Source: Candidatus Omnitrophota bacterium
Lineage (GTDB): Bacteria; Omnitrophota; Gorgyraeia; Gygaellales; Profunditerraquicolaceae
Assembly (NCBI GenBank): GCA_028716965.1
Contig: JAQUOV010000011.1
Coordinates: 1-47,130 of the forward strand
Reading direction: 5' to 3'
DNA: 47,130 nucleotides
The translations under genes were made by a program, and so were the position numbers. Under the pieces are notes generated by a model. That model had not been told where the DNA came from. It saw only the letters and a program-made list of their open reading frames with translations, and ran no database searches. Below are positions 1-10,160 of this stretch, piece by piece (position 1 is the stretch's first letter; the number at the start of each line of letters is the position of its first letter).

Positions 1-66
1 GAGTGCGTAGTCCCTGATGATACCTGGGATTTACCCAAGTACAGGGAGATGCTGTTTATCAAGTGA
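1..66 (+). CDS. C-terminal end of an unidentified protein (partial)
   Basis: Frame 1 is open from the window edge to a TGA at 64-66 and gives about 21 residues ending in PKYREMLFIK. The composition looks coding, and a repeat and then exbB follow at once. The rest of the gene lies outside the window, so no function can be given. Confidence 0.4.
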   Translation, partial: ECVVPDDTWDLPKYREMLFIK

Positions 67-130
67 GCACCCATAATAGTTTAGCGAAATACTTGATCGA
101 ACGCTAGTGAGATCAAGTATAAGCACCCAA
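64..130. repeat. Intergenic repeat copy R1 with perfect hairpin
   Basis: A 10-bp perfect inverted repeat (ATACTTGATC at 89-98 and GATCAAGTAT at 111-120) is flanked by GAGCACCC at 65-72 and AAGCACCC at 120-127. The GAGCAC / GTGCTC and TTTCGCTA / TAGCGAAA words recur in the other intergenic repeats of this window (30118-30289, 37953-38090, 41565-41640, 46405-46510), so this looks like one member of that family in reverse orientation. Confidence 0.5.
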
Positions 131-156
131 TAGGCTTTTTATCCGGAGGAATTATT

Positions 157-780
157 ATGAATATGCTGTTTCACCTGATTAAGATCGGCGGCGTTACCAT
201 GGTTATACTTTTGATAATGTCCGTGGTATCTGTTGCCATCATTCTGGAAAGAATCATCTTCTACCATAGTAAATCCAGGCTGAAACGCAAGGATTTTATG
301 TCCAGGATCCGCCGGGAGATCGGCAAGAAGAACGGCCTGGAGCCTGCAATGAAGATATGCAAAGATAGCGATGCCCCTTTTTCGCAGGTAGTATATGCGG
401 GCTTAAGTTTTTTTGACTGCAGCGAGAAAGAGATATCTAATAATATGGAACGCCAGGTTATCATTGAGACCGTAACCCTTGAGCGCTTTACTTCCATAAT
501 CGGCACAATCGCCAGCGTCGCCGTTTACATCGGCCTGCTTGGGACAATAACCGGAATACTCAGGGCTTTTCACGATGTCTCTATCAGCGGCTCCGGAGGC
601 ATAAGCGTTATTATCGGCGGTATATCCGAGGCATTATCTACTACAGCCGCCGGCTTGACCATAGCTGTTCCTGCGGTAGCCGCCTATAATTACAGCATGA
701 AGAAGATAGATGATTTCATCAAGGACATGGAGCTGGCTGCTTCCGAAACTATGGATTTGATCAGCGCGATAAAGAAATGA
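157..780 (+). CDS. exbB: MotA/TolQ/ExbB proton channel family protein
   Basis: This is an inner-membrane proton channel subunit that uses the proton motive force to energise an outer-membrane or envelope process through its ExbD/TolR partner. The 207-residue protein has the family layout: a first membrane helix at about residues 10-32, a long cytoplasmic loop, then two helices at about 110-138 and 148-173 with the glycine- and threonine-rich GLLGTITGIL and STTAAGLTIAVP signatures. A GGAGG ribosome site ends about 7 nt before the ATG. It overlaps exbD by 4 bp (ATGA). No TonB or TolA is next to it, so ExbB and TolQ cannot be told apart. Confidence 0.9.
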   Translation: MNMLFHLIKIGGVTMVILLIMSVVSVAIILERIIFYHSKSRLKRKDFMSRIRREIGKKNGLEPAMKICKDSDAPFSQVVYAGLSFFDCSEKEISNNMERQVIIETVTLERFTSIIGTIASVAVYIGLLGTITGILRAFHDVSISGSGGISVIIGGISEALSTTAAGLTIAVPAVAAYNYSMKKIDDFIKDMELAASETMDLISAIKK

Positions 781-1181
781 GGTATCCTGCCAGGAGGCAA
801 AAGCCTTTTACCGAAATAAACACCGCTCCCTTTACGGATATAATATTGGTGCTCATGGCTATCTTCATGGTGACTACCCCTCTTGTCATGCAGTCGAATA
901 TCCAGGTTAACCTGCCCAGCTCATCAACCGGCAAGCCGATGAAGGAAGCCAGGCAGATAAGTATCATGGCCACTAACGAAGGGATGATCTACCTTGATAA
1001 TAAGCTCGTTTCACGAAAGACGCTCAAAGCAGAGGTTGCCAAGCTTCATCAGGCTGACCCGGGGTTAGAGGTAATCTTATATTCGGATAAAATGGTCAGG
1101 TTTAAAGATATAGTCGGGCTTCTTGATATCTTTAATGAATTGAATATAAAGAACTTAAACATAGCCACCAGGACAGAATAA
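777..1181 (+). CDS. exbD: ExbD/TolR family biopolymer transport protein
   Basis: This is the partner of the preceding channel protein, with one N-terminal membrane helix and a periplasmic domain. The 134 residues include the conserved FTDIILVLMAIFMVTTP segment. Asp21 sits at the place of the essential proton-carrying aspartate of ExbD (Asp25 in E. coli). Translation is probably coupled to exbB through the ATGA overlap. The following gene has its own promoter, so exbB-exbD is probably the end of its transcript, although no clear terminator is seen. Confidence 0.9.
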   Translation: MRYPARRQKPFTEINTAPFTDIILVLMAIFMVTTPLVMQSNIQVNLPSSSTGKPMKEARQISIMATNEGMIYLDNKLVSRKTLKAEVAKLHQADPGLEVILYSDKMVRFKDIVGLLDIFNELNIKNLNIATRTE

Positions 1182-1216
1182 ATATATTTTTTGTTATCCT
1201 ATCCGCTAAAGAATAA

Positions 1217-1247
1217 TTGACAAGCCTGTAATTTATGGTATCATAAT
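1217..1247 (+). promoter_or_regulatory. Sigma70-type promoter of the atp operon
   Basis: A consensus -35 TTGACA at 1217-1222 is followed, after 16 bp, by TATCAT (1239-1244), which overlaps CATAAT (1242-1247). It lies about 95 nt upstream of the first atp gene, in the only sizeable gap before it. The predicted transcript starts near 1253. Confidence 0.65.
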
Positions 1248-1286
1248 AGTTGCTTACAAAAGGGTAAGGCAGTTATTAAGTTAACG

Positions 1287-1329
1287 GACGTCTTAAATCC
1301 AAAAGCGGATAAGAGACGTCAATTTTTTT
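1287..1329 (+). terminator. Terminator-like leader hairpin upstream of the atp genes
   Basis: GACGTCT (1287-1293) pairs with AGACGTC (1314-1320), and ATCC (1297-1300) with GGAT (1307-1310) across a 3-nt internal mismatch. The stem is followed by AA and a seven-T run (1323-1329). It sits downstream of the predicted atp promoter and just 11 nt before the atpI-like ATG. It would therefore act as an attenuator, or as a terminator for upstream exbBD transcripts. Confidence 0.5.
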
Positions 1330-1340
1330 ATGGGCGCTTT

Positions 1341-1571
1341 ATGCAGAAAGAGGATTTTTACAAAGGGGTAAAGACTGTAGGTTTTCTTTCCCTTGTTCCT
1401 TTTATGATGGCAGTCGGGGCCATCTCAGGTTATTTTGCGGGTGTTTTCCTGCAAAAGAAGTTTAACCTGCCGGCCTATACAGTTTTGATTTGCGCCGCTT
1501 TTGGTTTTGCGATGGGGGTCAGAGAGATGGTTAAAATCCTGAAGGTCTTATCTAAAATGAATAAAAAATGA
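1341..1571 (+). CDS. AtpI/AtpZ-like small membrane protein of the ATP synthase operon
   Basis: This 76-residue protein with two predicted membrane helices (about 14-35 and 45-60) stands where atpI or atpZ is found in many F-type operons. Such proteins are thought to help c-ring assembly or to carry Mg2+/Ca2+. The GYFAGVFLQKKF stretch between the helices resembles the AtpZ/AtpI family. Its stop overlaps the atpB start (ATGA). The assignment rests mostly on size, topology and position. No strong ribosome site is visible (TGGGCGCTTT precedes the ATG). Confidence 0.7.
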   Translation: MQKEDFYKGVKTVGFLSLVPFMMAVGAISGYFAGVFLQKKFNLPAYTVLICAAFGFAMGVREMVKILKVLSKMNKK

Positions 1572-2323
1572 GCCAGAATACCGTTATCCCGGAGTTGCCG
1601 GATATATTTGCAGTTCTTGCGGATAAATTTCCCGCAAACCCGTTTTTACAGTTTATCTACCTTCGGGAACATGTCAGTTTTTCCCTGGTTATTGTCCTGA
1701 TACTGGGGGTACTTTCATATTTTGCCTGTAGGAAAAAGAGCCTGGTCCCCGGAAGGCTTCAGGGAGCTTTTGAGATACTTGTCGCCGGCCTTGATGATTT
1801 TGTTTGCGGGATTATGGGGCCTAAAGGAAGGAGGTTTACTCCTTTTATCGGGACTCTATTTATCTATATTCTCTTTATGAACCTTTCCGGGTTGATCCCG
1901 TTTATGAAAGCCTCTACCGCCAGCTGGTCCACGACATTAGCTTTGGCGTTATGCGTATTTATTTATCTGCAGTATACCGCAATAAAAGAATTAGGTTTTC
2001 TTGGATATCTTGACCACCTGGCAGGCCGGCCGCGCGGGGTTTTGGCTTTTACTATTATTATGCCGTTATTTATGCTATTTCTGCATATAATTACGGAACT
2101 AATCCGACCGATAAGCTTATCTTTGCGTTTACGCGGCAATATCTGGGGGGATGAAGTATTGATCGGCCTGCTTTCCGGATTCGGGATCAAAGGGCTGCCG
2201 TTGTTGTTTTTCAATATGGCAATGGCGGTATTGACGGCGGTTGTGCAGGCCGGGGTTTTTTGTCTGTTGACTACGATATATTTTGCGCTTGTTTTAAGCC
2301 ACGAAGAAGAAATAATAGAGTAG
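1568..2323 (+). CDS. atpB: F0F1 ATP synthase subunit a
   Basis: This is the proton half-channel subunit of the membrane F0 sector. The 251-residue polytopic protein carries the ISLSLRLRGN motif; Arg187 is the counterpart of the essential stator arginine (Arg210 in E. coli). The usual LRLFGN reads LRLRGN here, adding a second arginine at 189 next to the essential one, which is unusual. Upstream motifs include ELIRP (177-181). The start overlaps the atpI-like stop by 4 bp. The next gene, atpE, lies beyond a 153-nt gap with hairpins. Confidence 0.93.
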   Translation: MSQNTVIPELPDIFAVLADKFPANPFLQFIYLREHVSFSLVIVLILGVLSYFACRKKSLVPGRLQGAFEILVAGLDDFVCGIMGPKGRRFTPFIGTLFIYILFMNLSGLIPFMKASTASWSTTLALALCVFIYLQYTAIKELGFLGYLDHLAGRPRGVLAFTIIMPLFMLFLHIITELIRPISLSLRLRGNIWGDEVLIGLLSGFGIKGLPLLFFNMAMAVLTAVVQAGVFCLLTTIYFALVLSHEEEIIE

Positions 2324-2378
2324 CGCCCCGCGTTGTTGGCAAAGGCACCTGGCCCAGACAGGAATTGGAGGGTTAGTG

Positions 2379-2463
2379 TTCGCCACGTGGCGAAAATTGC
2401 GCGGGTATACCCTTACGGGTTAACACCCGGCCCAAGAGGAATGGCCGGTGTACCCTTGCGGGT
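2379..2463 (+). repeat. Hairpin cluster upstream of atpE (element E1)
   Basis: The gap before atpE holds a 16-bp perfect palindrome (TTCGCCACGTGGCGAA, 2379-2394). It is followed by ACCC-TTAC-GGGT (2409-2420), a larger hairpin with ACACCCGGCC (2423-2432) pairing with GGCCGGTGT (2443-2451), and ACCC-TTGC-GGGT (2452-2463), ending right before the AAAGGAGG ribosome site. The ACACCCGGCC/GGCCGGTGT unit recurs before hydA (18813) and before the response regulator gene (21189), each time close to a start codon. Confidence 0.6.
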
Positions 2464-2476
2464 AAAGGAGGATGAT

Positions 2477-2704
2477 ATGGATTCAAAATCAGCAATGGAT
2501 TTAGGTGTAGCTATAGCTTTGGCTGCTGCGGCGCTTGGCTCAACGATCGGTTTGGGTGTTGCGGTATCCTCGGCTCTGGGGGCTATCAGCAGGCAGCCGG
2601 AAGCAAACAACAAGATTATGATGAGTATGATTATCGGCTGCGCCTTTATTGAAGCGATCACTATTTATGTTTTGGTATTTGCTTTTATGTACGCCAGCAA
2701 ATAA
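2477..2704 (+). CDS. atpE: F0F1 ATP synthase subunit c
   Basis: This is the ring-forming proteolipid of F0. I start it at 2477 (75 residues) because AAAGGAGG lies 6 bp upstream and the protein then begins right before helix 1; the open frame runs 48 codons further up, through hairpins. It has two helices joined by the polar RQPEAN loop and carries the ion-binding Glu59 in AFIEAITIY. The Na+-type Gln of helix 1 is Leu, and the residue after Glu59 is Ala rather than Ser. I therefore infer proton rather than sodium coupling. Confidence 0.95.
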   Translation: MDSKSAMDLGVAIALAAAALGSTIGLGVAVSSALGAISRQPEANNKIMMSMIIGCAFIEAITIYVLVFAFMYASK

Positions 2705-2777
2705 AGACAGAGGCAGGATCCCCGGTTCGTTTTACTCGCCAGGATTATTCTGGATAAGAGATTAAGGAGAAAATAGC

Positions 2778-3275
2778 GTGGAACTTCTAAAGATGTTTAG
2801 CGCAAGCGAAATATTCGCGCAGGTTTTAGGCTTTTTTCTGCTGTTATTTTTGCTAAGGGTATTTGCCTGGAAAAAGATCCTCGCTCTCCTGGATCAGCGC
2901 AAGGAGAAGATCCGCTCTGAATTTGAAAAGATCGAAGAGGCCAAGCTTGAGATTTCAAGGTTAAAATCGGATTATGAATCTAAAATGTCGAACATCCAGC
3001 AGCAGGCAGAGATCAAGATTAAAGAGGCTATTGAACAGGCTAATTTAATCAGTGCACAGATGCGCAAGAAGGCTCATGAAGAGGCACAGGATATCATTGT
3101 TGATGCGCGCCAGCAGGTAAAATATGAGGTTTCTAATGCTCAGGAGCAGCTCAAGGAAAGGATAGTGGATATCGCCTTAGACGCGGCCAGGAATGTAATC
3201 CAGGAGAAACTTACCGAGGATAGTGATCGTAAGATAGTAGAAGATTTTATCAGAGAGATTGAGAAGGTGGAATGA
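2778..3275 (+). CDS. atpF: F0F1 ATP synthase subunit b
   Basis: This is the peripheral stalk subunit linking subunit a to the F1 head. The 165-residue protein has one N-terminal membrane helix (about 12-27) followed by a long charged helix, rich in Glu, Lys and Gln, typical of the b-dimer coiled coil. The start is a GTG at 2778 with AAGGAGA 7 nt upstream. It overlaps atpH by 4 bp. The length is close to the usual 155-170 residues. Confidence 0.93.
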   Translation: MELLKMFSASEIFAQVLGFFLLLFLLRVFAWKKILALLDQRKEKIRSEFEKIEEAKLEISRLKSDYESKMSNIQQQAEIKIKEAIEQANLISAQMRKKAHEEAQDIIVDARQQVKYEVSNAQEQLKERIVDIALDAARNVIQEKLTEDSDRKIVEDFIREIEKVE

Positions 3276-3820
3276 TAAAGAACAAGGTAATTGTCAGCAG
3301 GTATGCCGAGGCTTTTATAAGCTTAGCGCGCCTTAATTGCGGGTTGGATAAGGCCTTGGGCGATTTGGCTTCCGTAAAGCATATTATCCGGGATAACCCG
3401 GGGTTTGGCGAACTGATGGATAACCCGGAGATTTCCCATACCGAGAAATGCGCAATTATTGATGCGGTAATCAGGGACGGCATTTCGGATGAGATACGCA
3501 ATTTCCTGAAACTCCTTCTTGAGAAAAAACGTTTCGATATCTTTCTGGATGTTACAGAGTACCTGCGTGCAAAATACGCACACCATGGACAGGTGGATGT
3601 GCTGCTTAAAACCGCCTTTCCGCTTGAGTTGGATGTGATAAAGAACATAGAGGCTGCTTTAAAGAAGAGATTCAATCAGGATCTAAGATTTTATATTGAC
3701 TTAGACGGCAGCCTGTTAGGCGGAGTGCAGGTAGTCATCGGAAACACTATTATTGACGGTTCGGTAGCAAAAAGGCTTAACGAGTTAAAAGAAAAGCTTA
3801 CTGCGGTAAGTATAGAATAA
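3272..3820 (+). CDS. atpH: F0F1 ATP synthase subunit delta
   Basis: This subunit caps the F1 head and attaches it to the b stalk. The 182-residue protein has the family pattern: an N-terminal helical domain beginning KVIVSRYAEAFISLA and a C-terminal DGSLLGGVQVVIGNTIIDGSVAKRLNEL segment, of which the GG and DGS residues are typical. It lies between atpF (4-bp overlap) and atpA (15-nt gap), the classical position. Confidence 0.93.
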   Translation: MIKNKVIVSRYAEAFISLARLNCGLDKALGDLASVKHIIRDNPGFGELMDNPEISHTEKCAIIDAVIRDGISDEIRNFLKLLLEKKRFDIFLDVTEYLRAKYAHHGQVDVLLKTAFPLELDVIKNIEAALKKRFNQDLRFYIDLDGSLLGGVQVVIGNTIIDGSVAKRLNELKEKLTAVSIE

Positions 3821-3835
3821 CCCGGGAAGGTTAAG

Positions 3836-5359
3836 ATGGTTTTAAGGCCAGAGGAAGTTACATCCATAATCAAGAAAGAACTGGAAAAATATCAGACCCG
3901 ATTGCGCACCGAGTCTATTGGCACGGTCATCCAGGTGGGTGATACTATTGCCCGCGTTTACGGGTTAGATGATGTAATGATGGGTGAGTTGGTGCAGTTT
4001 TCCGATAATATTATGGGTATGGTTTTAAACCTGGAAGAGGATAGCGCCGGGGTAGTAATTTTTGGTACGGATAACCCGGATAAGAATATAAGGGAAGGCG
4101 ATATTGTCAAGCGTACGGGCAATATCGTTCAGGTCCCCGTGGGGGAGGCGCTTGTGGGCAGGGTAGTTAATGCCTTAGGCAAGCCGATTGACGGCAAGGG
4201 GCAGGTTATTACGCAGAGGTCCAGGCCCCTTGAGTCCGGTGCTCCTAACGTCATACAACGGCAGCCGGTAAAGGAACCGCTGCAGACCGGGATAAAGGCT
4301 ATTGATGCCATGGCTCCTATAGGGCGCGGCCAGCGCGAGCTGGTTATCGGCGACCGCCAAACCGGCAAGACCGCTATTGCCATTGACACGATCATTAATC
4401 AAAAAGGAAAAGATGTTTACTGTATTTATTGCGCTATCGGCCAGAAGATGTCCAGCGTAGTTGCGGTAAATGAAGTGCTTAAAAAGCACGGGGCGATGGA
4501 ATACACTACGATTGTCAGCTCCTCAAGCCGGGCTTCGGCCAGTTTGCAATATCTTGCTCCTTACGCGGCGACAGCCATGGCGGAAGAGTTTATGTATGCA
4601 GGAAAACACGTTTTAGTAATTTACGATGATTTGTCCAAGCATGCCCAGGCTTACCGGCAGCTGTCTTTGCTCTTGAGGCGTCCGCCGGGAAGAGAGGCAT
4701 ATCCGGGCGATATTTTTTACCTGCATTCAAGGCTTCTTGAGAGGTCTGCCAAATTGAATGATGAGTTAGGCGCCGGTTCCATAACCGCTATCCCTATTAT
4801 TGAGACCCAGGCCGGAGATATTTCAAGCTATATTCCTACTAATGTGATCTCAATCACCGACGGCCAGATTTATCTGGAAAGCGATTTATTCTATGCCGGG
4901 GTGCGCCCTGCAGTAAATGTAGGCTTATCGGTTTCTCGTGTAGGGGGTAAGGCGCAGAGTAAGACCATGCGTCAGGTCGCCTCAAAATTAAGGCTGGATC
5001 TGGCGCAATACCGGGAACTTGTAACCTTTACCCAGTTTGGCACGGATTTGGATAAAACAACACGCGCGCAGTTGACCCGCGGGGAAAGAATGGTCGAGGT
5101 TTTAAAACAGGTGCAGTATGAGCCGCTTGAGACAGCCAAACAGGTGATTATTATTTACGCCGGCACTAATGGCTACCTTGATGATTTGCCGGCAGGCGCA
5201 GTGAAGAAGTTTGAAGCCTGGCTTTATAAATTCATAGAAAGAAAATATCCGCAGCTTAAGGAAGAAATAGAATCGGGGAATGACTTAAACACGGATTTAA
5301 AGGCCAGATTGGATCAGCTGATTGCTGATTGTAAAAAAGAATTCTTGACCGCTAATTAA
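3836..5359 (+). CDS. atpA: F0F1 ATP synthase subunit alpha
   Basis: This is the non-catalytic nucleotide-binding subunit of the F1 hexamer. The 507 residues match the family length. The Walker A sequence GDRQTGKT is at 172-179, and the family signatures [14 protein letters not shown] and [19 protein letters not shown] are intact. The arginine finger that completes the beta-subunit site lies in the SVSRVGG segment. It is in tandem with atpH and atpG (6-nt gap). Nothing is out of the ordinary. Confidence 0.97.
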   Translation: MVLRPEEVTSIIKKELEKYQTRLRTESIGTVIQVGDTIARVYGLDDVMMGELVQFSDNIMGMVLNLEEDSAGVVIFGTDNPDKNIREGDIVKRTGNIVQVPVGEALVGRVVNALGKPIDGKGQVITQRSRPLESGAPNVIQRQPVKEPLQTGIKAIDAMAPIGRGQRELVIGDRQTGKTAIAIDTIINQKGKDVYCIYCAIGQKMSSVVAVNEVLKKHGAMEYTTIVSSSSRASASLQYLAPYAATAMAEEFMYAGKHVLVIYDDLSKHAQAYRQLSLLLRRPPGREAYPGDIFYLHSRLLERSAKLNDELGAGSITAIPIIETQAGDISSYIPTNVISITDGQIYLESDLFYAGVRPAVNVGLSVSRVGGKAQSKTMRQVASKLRLDLAQYRELVTFTQFGTDLDKTTRAQLTRGERMVEVLKQVQYEPLETAKQVIIIYAGTNGYLDDLPAGAVKKFEAWLYKFIERKYPQLKEEIESGNDLNTDLKARLDQLIADCKKEFLTAN

Positions 5360-5365
5360 AAGACC

Positions 5366-7631
<2,266 letters not shown>

Positions 7632-7641
7632 GCGGGGGAAG

Positions 7642-7902
7642 ATGGGTAAAGCTTTTCAGGTTGGTATCTATTCCAGCGATAAGATTATTTATGAGGGCAA
7701 GGTGCTTTCTTTGGTTGTCCCAGCGGAGTCAGGTTACCTGGGTGTTTTAGCCCTCCATGCGCCGTTAATCGCCAGGCTTAAATCCGGGGTAATCAGGTTT
7801 AAGGATAATTCGGGCAAGGTTGAAACCGTAAACCTAGAGCAGAGAGGATATATGGAGGTCCTGCAGAATAGAGCCACGATCCTCCTGGATAGTGCGGTAT
7901 GA
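7642..7902 (+). CDS. atpC: F0F1 ATP synthase subunit epsilon, short form
   Basis: This subunit joins the rotor shaft to the c-ring. Starting at the ATG at 7642, after GGGGGAAG, the protein has only 86 residues. It covers the N-terminal beta-sandwich (VPAESGYLGVLALHAPL) and stops where the C-terminal two-helix domain would begin. Full-length epsilon is about 130-140 residues. Without the C-terminal domain the usual epsilon-type inhibition of ATP hydrolysis should be missing; such short forms exist in some bacteria. It closes the operon. Confidence 0.92.
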   Translation: MGKAFQVGIYSSDKIIYEGKVLSLVVPAESGYLGVLALHAPLIARLKSGVIRFKDNSGKVETVNLEQRGYMEVLQNRATILLDSAV

Positions 7903-7921
7903 ATTTTTAAATTTTTTGTTC

Positions 7922-7949
7922 TTGTCTTAGCGGTTTTTTTTGTTATACT
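7922..7949 (+). promoter_or_regulatory. Promoter of the [NiFe] hydrogenase operon
   Basis: TTGTCT (7922-7927) and TATACT (7944-7949) are separated by 16 bp, 25 nt upstream of the HypA-like ATG. It lies in the 72-nt AT-rich gap after atpC, which also holds T-runs but no clear terminator stem. Confidence 0.5.
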
Positions 7950-7974
7950 TATAGAATATTTGTCTGTGTAACTC

Positions 7975-8271
7975 ATGCACGATACCCATCTATTCAAGAA
8001 TATTCTTAAATATCTTGAGGAACAGGAAGAATTATCTTCGCGCAAGGTAAAGAAGATATTTGTTTCTATCTCTGAATTTGGCGCTTTAAACAAGGAGCAT
8101 TTTCTTGAGCATTATAAACAGGCAGTTTCTGGTTCCAAATGGCAGGACCTTGAAGTAGCGGTTAATGTTATACCCTTTGGGCCGGAGCTGGAGATTACCG
8201 GTTTAGAATTTAAGAAAGAAACGGAGGCTATTAAAAGTGAAATACGCAACTTTACAGAAAACAAATCTTAA
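7975..8271 (+). CDS. HypA-like hydrogenase nickel metallochaperone lacking the zinc domain
   Basis: HypA delivers nickel to the large subunit of [NiFe] hydrogenases. This 98-residue protein begins MHD, giving the N-terminal Met-His pair (His2) that binds nickel in HypA. It follows the HypA fold order through SRKVKKIFVSISEFGALNKEHFLEHYK and a C-terminal strand VIPFGPELEITGLEF. The two CxxC pairs of the zinc-binding insert are absent; there is no cysteine at all. It is the first gene of the hydrogenase operon and overlaps the next gene by 35 bp. It could instead be a HypA-derived regulator of nickel insertion. Confidence 0.7.
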   Translation: MHDTHLFKNILKYLEEQEELSSRKVKKIFVSISEFGALNKEHFLEHYKQAVSGSKWQDLEVAVNVIPFGPELEITGLEFKKETEAIKSEIRNFTENKS

Positions 8272-9271
8272 CGATTGGCTGGAATATCTGAAGAAGAAAG
8301 CAAAACTTTATGCCCCGCGCAAGAAGGAGGGGCATTTTGTTTTCCGCCCGGTAAAAGAGGTAGAAGATGTCTGCCTTGAGTATATACCGACAATCCTGCC
8401 GCCTAAGAAATATTATTTTCCGCAGAAGGAAAGGTTGTTTAAATTCAGCGCGCAGCCGTTTAAGACCGCAAAGGCCATTGATACATTTGATGAATTTATC
8501 CTTTTCGGGGTGCACACCTGCGATATTGCGGGAATTCAATGTATGGATGTAGTTTTCAGGGATGGGCCGGAAGACCCGAATTACCTGAACCGCAAAGATA
8601 AGATGGCGATTATAGGCATAGAGTGCCTGAAATACTGCGATAAACACGCTAACTGTGTTTCCATGGGCAACCATATTCCGCGCGGCGGGTATGATTTGAT
8701 GATGATTGATATCGGGGATAAATTTATCATACATATTAATTCGGAAAAAGGCGAAAAACTGGTCAAAGGAGTTGACTTTATAAAAGAATCTACGGAAAAG
8801 GAGATGATTGATCTTGAGCGGGTCAGGGAAGAAAAGAAAAAGATATTCAAGGAAGAATTTTATGCTCCTCTTTCCAGGATATATGATTCTTTTGACAAAT
8901 CTTTTAATTCAGAGGTATGGAAAGACGTGGGCAAAAGATGCGTAGGGTGCGGTAATTGTACTGCGGTTTGCCCGACTTGCTATTGTTTTGATGTTGCCGA
9001 TGAAATGGAACTTAACCTTAATGACGGAGTGCGTTACCGTATATGGAACTCTTGCCAGATGGATGATTTTGCCAGGGTGGCGGGGGGAGAGGATTTCCGC
9101 AAAGGCAGAGACAGCCGTCAGAGACACCGCTATTACAGGAAATTCAAATATCCGGTTGATAAATTCAACAGGTATTTTTGCACAGGTTGCGGCCGCTGTA
9201 CGCGTACCTGTATGGCAGGTATAAGCTTGATTGATACGGTAAATGCGCTTGCGCCCGTAGCTATCGAGTAG
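8237..9271 (+). CDS. Sulfhydrogenase-type beta subunit, 4Fe-4S dicluster protein
   Basis: This is the electron-transfer subunit of group 3b [NiFe] hydrogenase (HydB/HyhB of Pyrococcus), carrying electrons between the FAD subunit and the [NiFe] dimer. The 344-residue protein has an N-terminal domain with GVHTCDIAGIQCMD, then two ferredoxin clusters: Cys235/238/241/245 (CVGCGNCTAVC) and Cys315/318/321/325 (CTGCGRCTRTC). The start is GTG with GGAGG 9 nt upstream. The gene order beta-gamma-delta-alpha is that of the Pyrococcus sulfhydrogenase operons. Confidence 0.9.
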   Translation: MKYATLQKTNLNDWLEYLKKKAKLYAPRKKEGHFVFRPVKEVEDVCLEYIPTILPPKKYYFPQKERLFKFSAQPFKTAKAIDTFDEFILFGVHTCDIAGIQCMDVVFRDGPEDPNYLNRKDKMAIIGIECLKYCDKHANCVSMGNHIPRGGYDLMMIDIGDKFIIHINSEKGEKLVKGVDFIKESTEKEMIDLERVREEKKKIFKEEFYAPLSRIYDSFDKSFNSEVWKDVGKRCVGCGNCTAVCPTCYCFDVADEMELNLNDGVRYRIWNSCQMDDFARVAGGEDFRKGRDSRQRHRYYRKFKYPVDKFNRYFCTGCGRCTRTCMAGISLIDTVNALAPVAIE

Positions 9272-9293
9272 TTTTAACTTAAAGGAGAGATCT

Positions 9294-10160
9294 ATGATTG
9301 AACGTGAAATACTCTTGGAGAAGATGAAAACTTCTCCTTACAAACCCATGCGCGGCAGGATAATTGCCGCCGAGATGCTTACGGAAAAAGAGAAGCTCTT
9401 CCGTATTGAACTTGAAGGTAGGCTAAACCTTTCTCATGAGCCAGGGCAATTCGTGATGGTTTCTATTTTTGGATATGGCGAGGGTCCCATCTCCGTTTGT
9501 TCTTCCCCCAGCGATAAAGGGTATTTTGAGATTACCGTCAGGAATGTCGGCGTGCTTACAGATAAGCTGCATAAGCTGGAAAAAGGGGATATTCTGGGCA
9601 TCCGCGGCCCTTTTGGCAAAGGATTTCCCGTTGATAATATGTTTGGTTATGATGTGATGATTGTTGCCGGAGGCTTAGGGATTGTCCCCTTGCGTTCTTT
9701 GATCCGTTATATCATGTTTCATCGCAATGATTTTGGCAACGTGCAGATACTTTTAGGCTGCAAGTCCCCAAAGGAGCTGTTATTTGAAGCAGAAACAAAA
9801 GAATGGATGCGCCGGGCAGAGATAAAATTCAATTGTACCGTAGACAGGGGAGATCCGGATTGGAAGGGCAATGTCGGTTTGATTACGACTTTGATCCCCA
9901 ATGTAGATATTAACCCCATGCGCACTTATGGGATTGTGGTCGGTCCTCCGATCATGTATAAATTTGTTATTGTCAAACTTTTAGAAAAGAAGATCCCGGA
10001 CCACCAGATTATCGTTTCCCTTGAGCGCAGGATGAAATGCGGGCTGGGGAAATGCGGCCACTGCCAGATTGAAGGTATGTATGTATGCCAGTCTGGGCCG
10101 GTTTTTAATTATGCTCAACTAAAGAATTTTAAAGGAGAATGTCATGAAAAAGCAATCTAA
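9294..10160 (+). CDS. Sulfhydrogenase-type gamma subunit, FAD/NAD(P)-binding
   Basis: This is the diaphorase subunit of the group 3b [NiFe] hydrogenase (HydG/HyhG of Pyrococcus); it exchanges electrons between NAD(P)H and the iron-sulfur subunits. The 288-residue protein has an FAD domain with EPGQFVMVSIFGYGEGPISVCSS, an NAD(P) domain with VAGGLGIVPLRS, and a C-terminal [2Fe-2S] segment with CGLGKCGHCQ and a fourth cysteine in YVCQSGP. An AAAGGAGAG ribosome site precedes the ATG. It overlaps the small-subunit gene by 17 bp. Confidence 0.92.
   Translation: MIEREILLEKMKTSPYKPMRGRIIAAEMLTEKEKLFRIELEGRLNLSHEPGQFVMVSIFGYGEGPISVCSSPSDKGYFEITVRNVGVLTDKLHKLEKGDILGIRGPFGKGFPVDNMFGYDVMIVAGGLGIVPLRSLIRYIMFHRNDFGNVQILLGCKSPKELLFEAETKEWMRRAEIKFNCTVDRGDPDWKGNVGLITTLIPNVDINPMRTYGIVVGPPIMYKFVIVKLLEKKIPDHQIIVSLERRMKCGLGKCGHCQIEGMYVCQSGPVFNYAQLKNFKGECHEKAI

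Noticed and set aside
2477..2704. Sodium-driven ATP synthase
   Set aside because: The helix-1 Gln and the Ser after the ion-binding Glu of Na+-type c subunits are Leu and Ala here.
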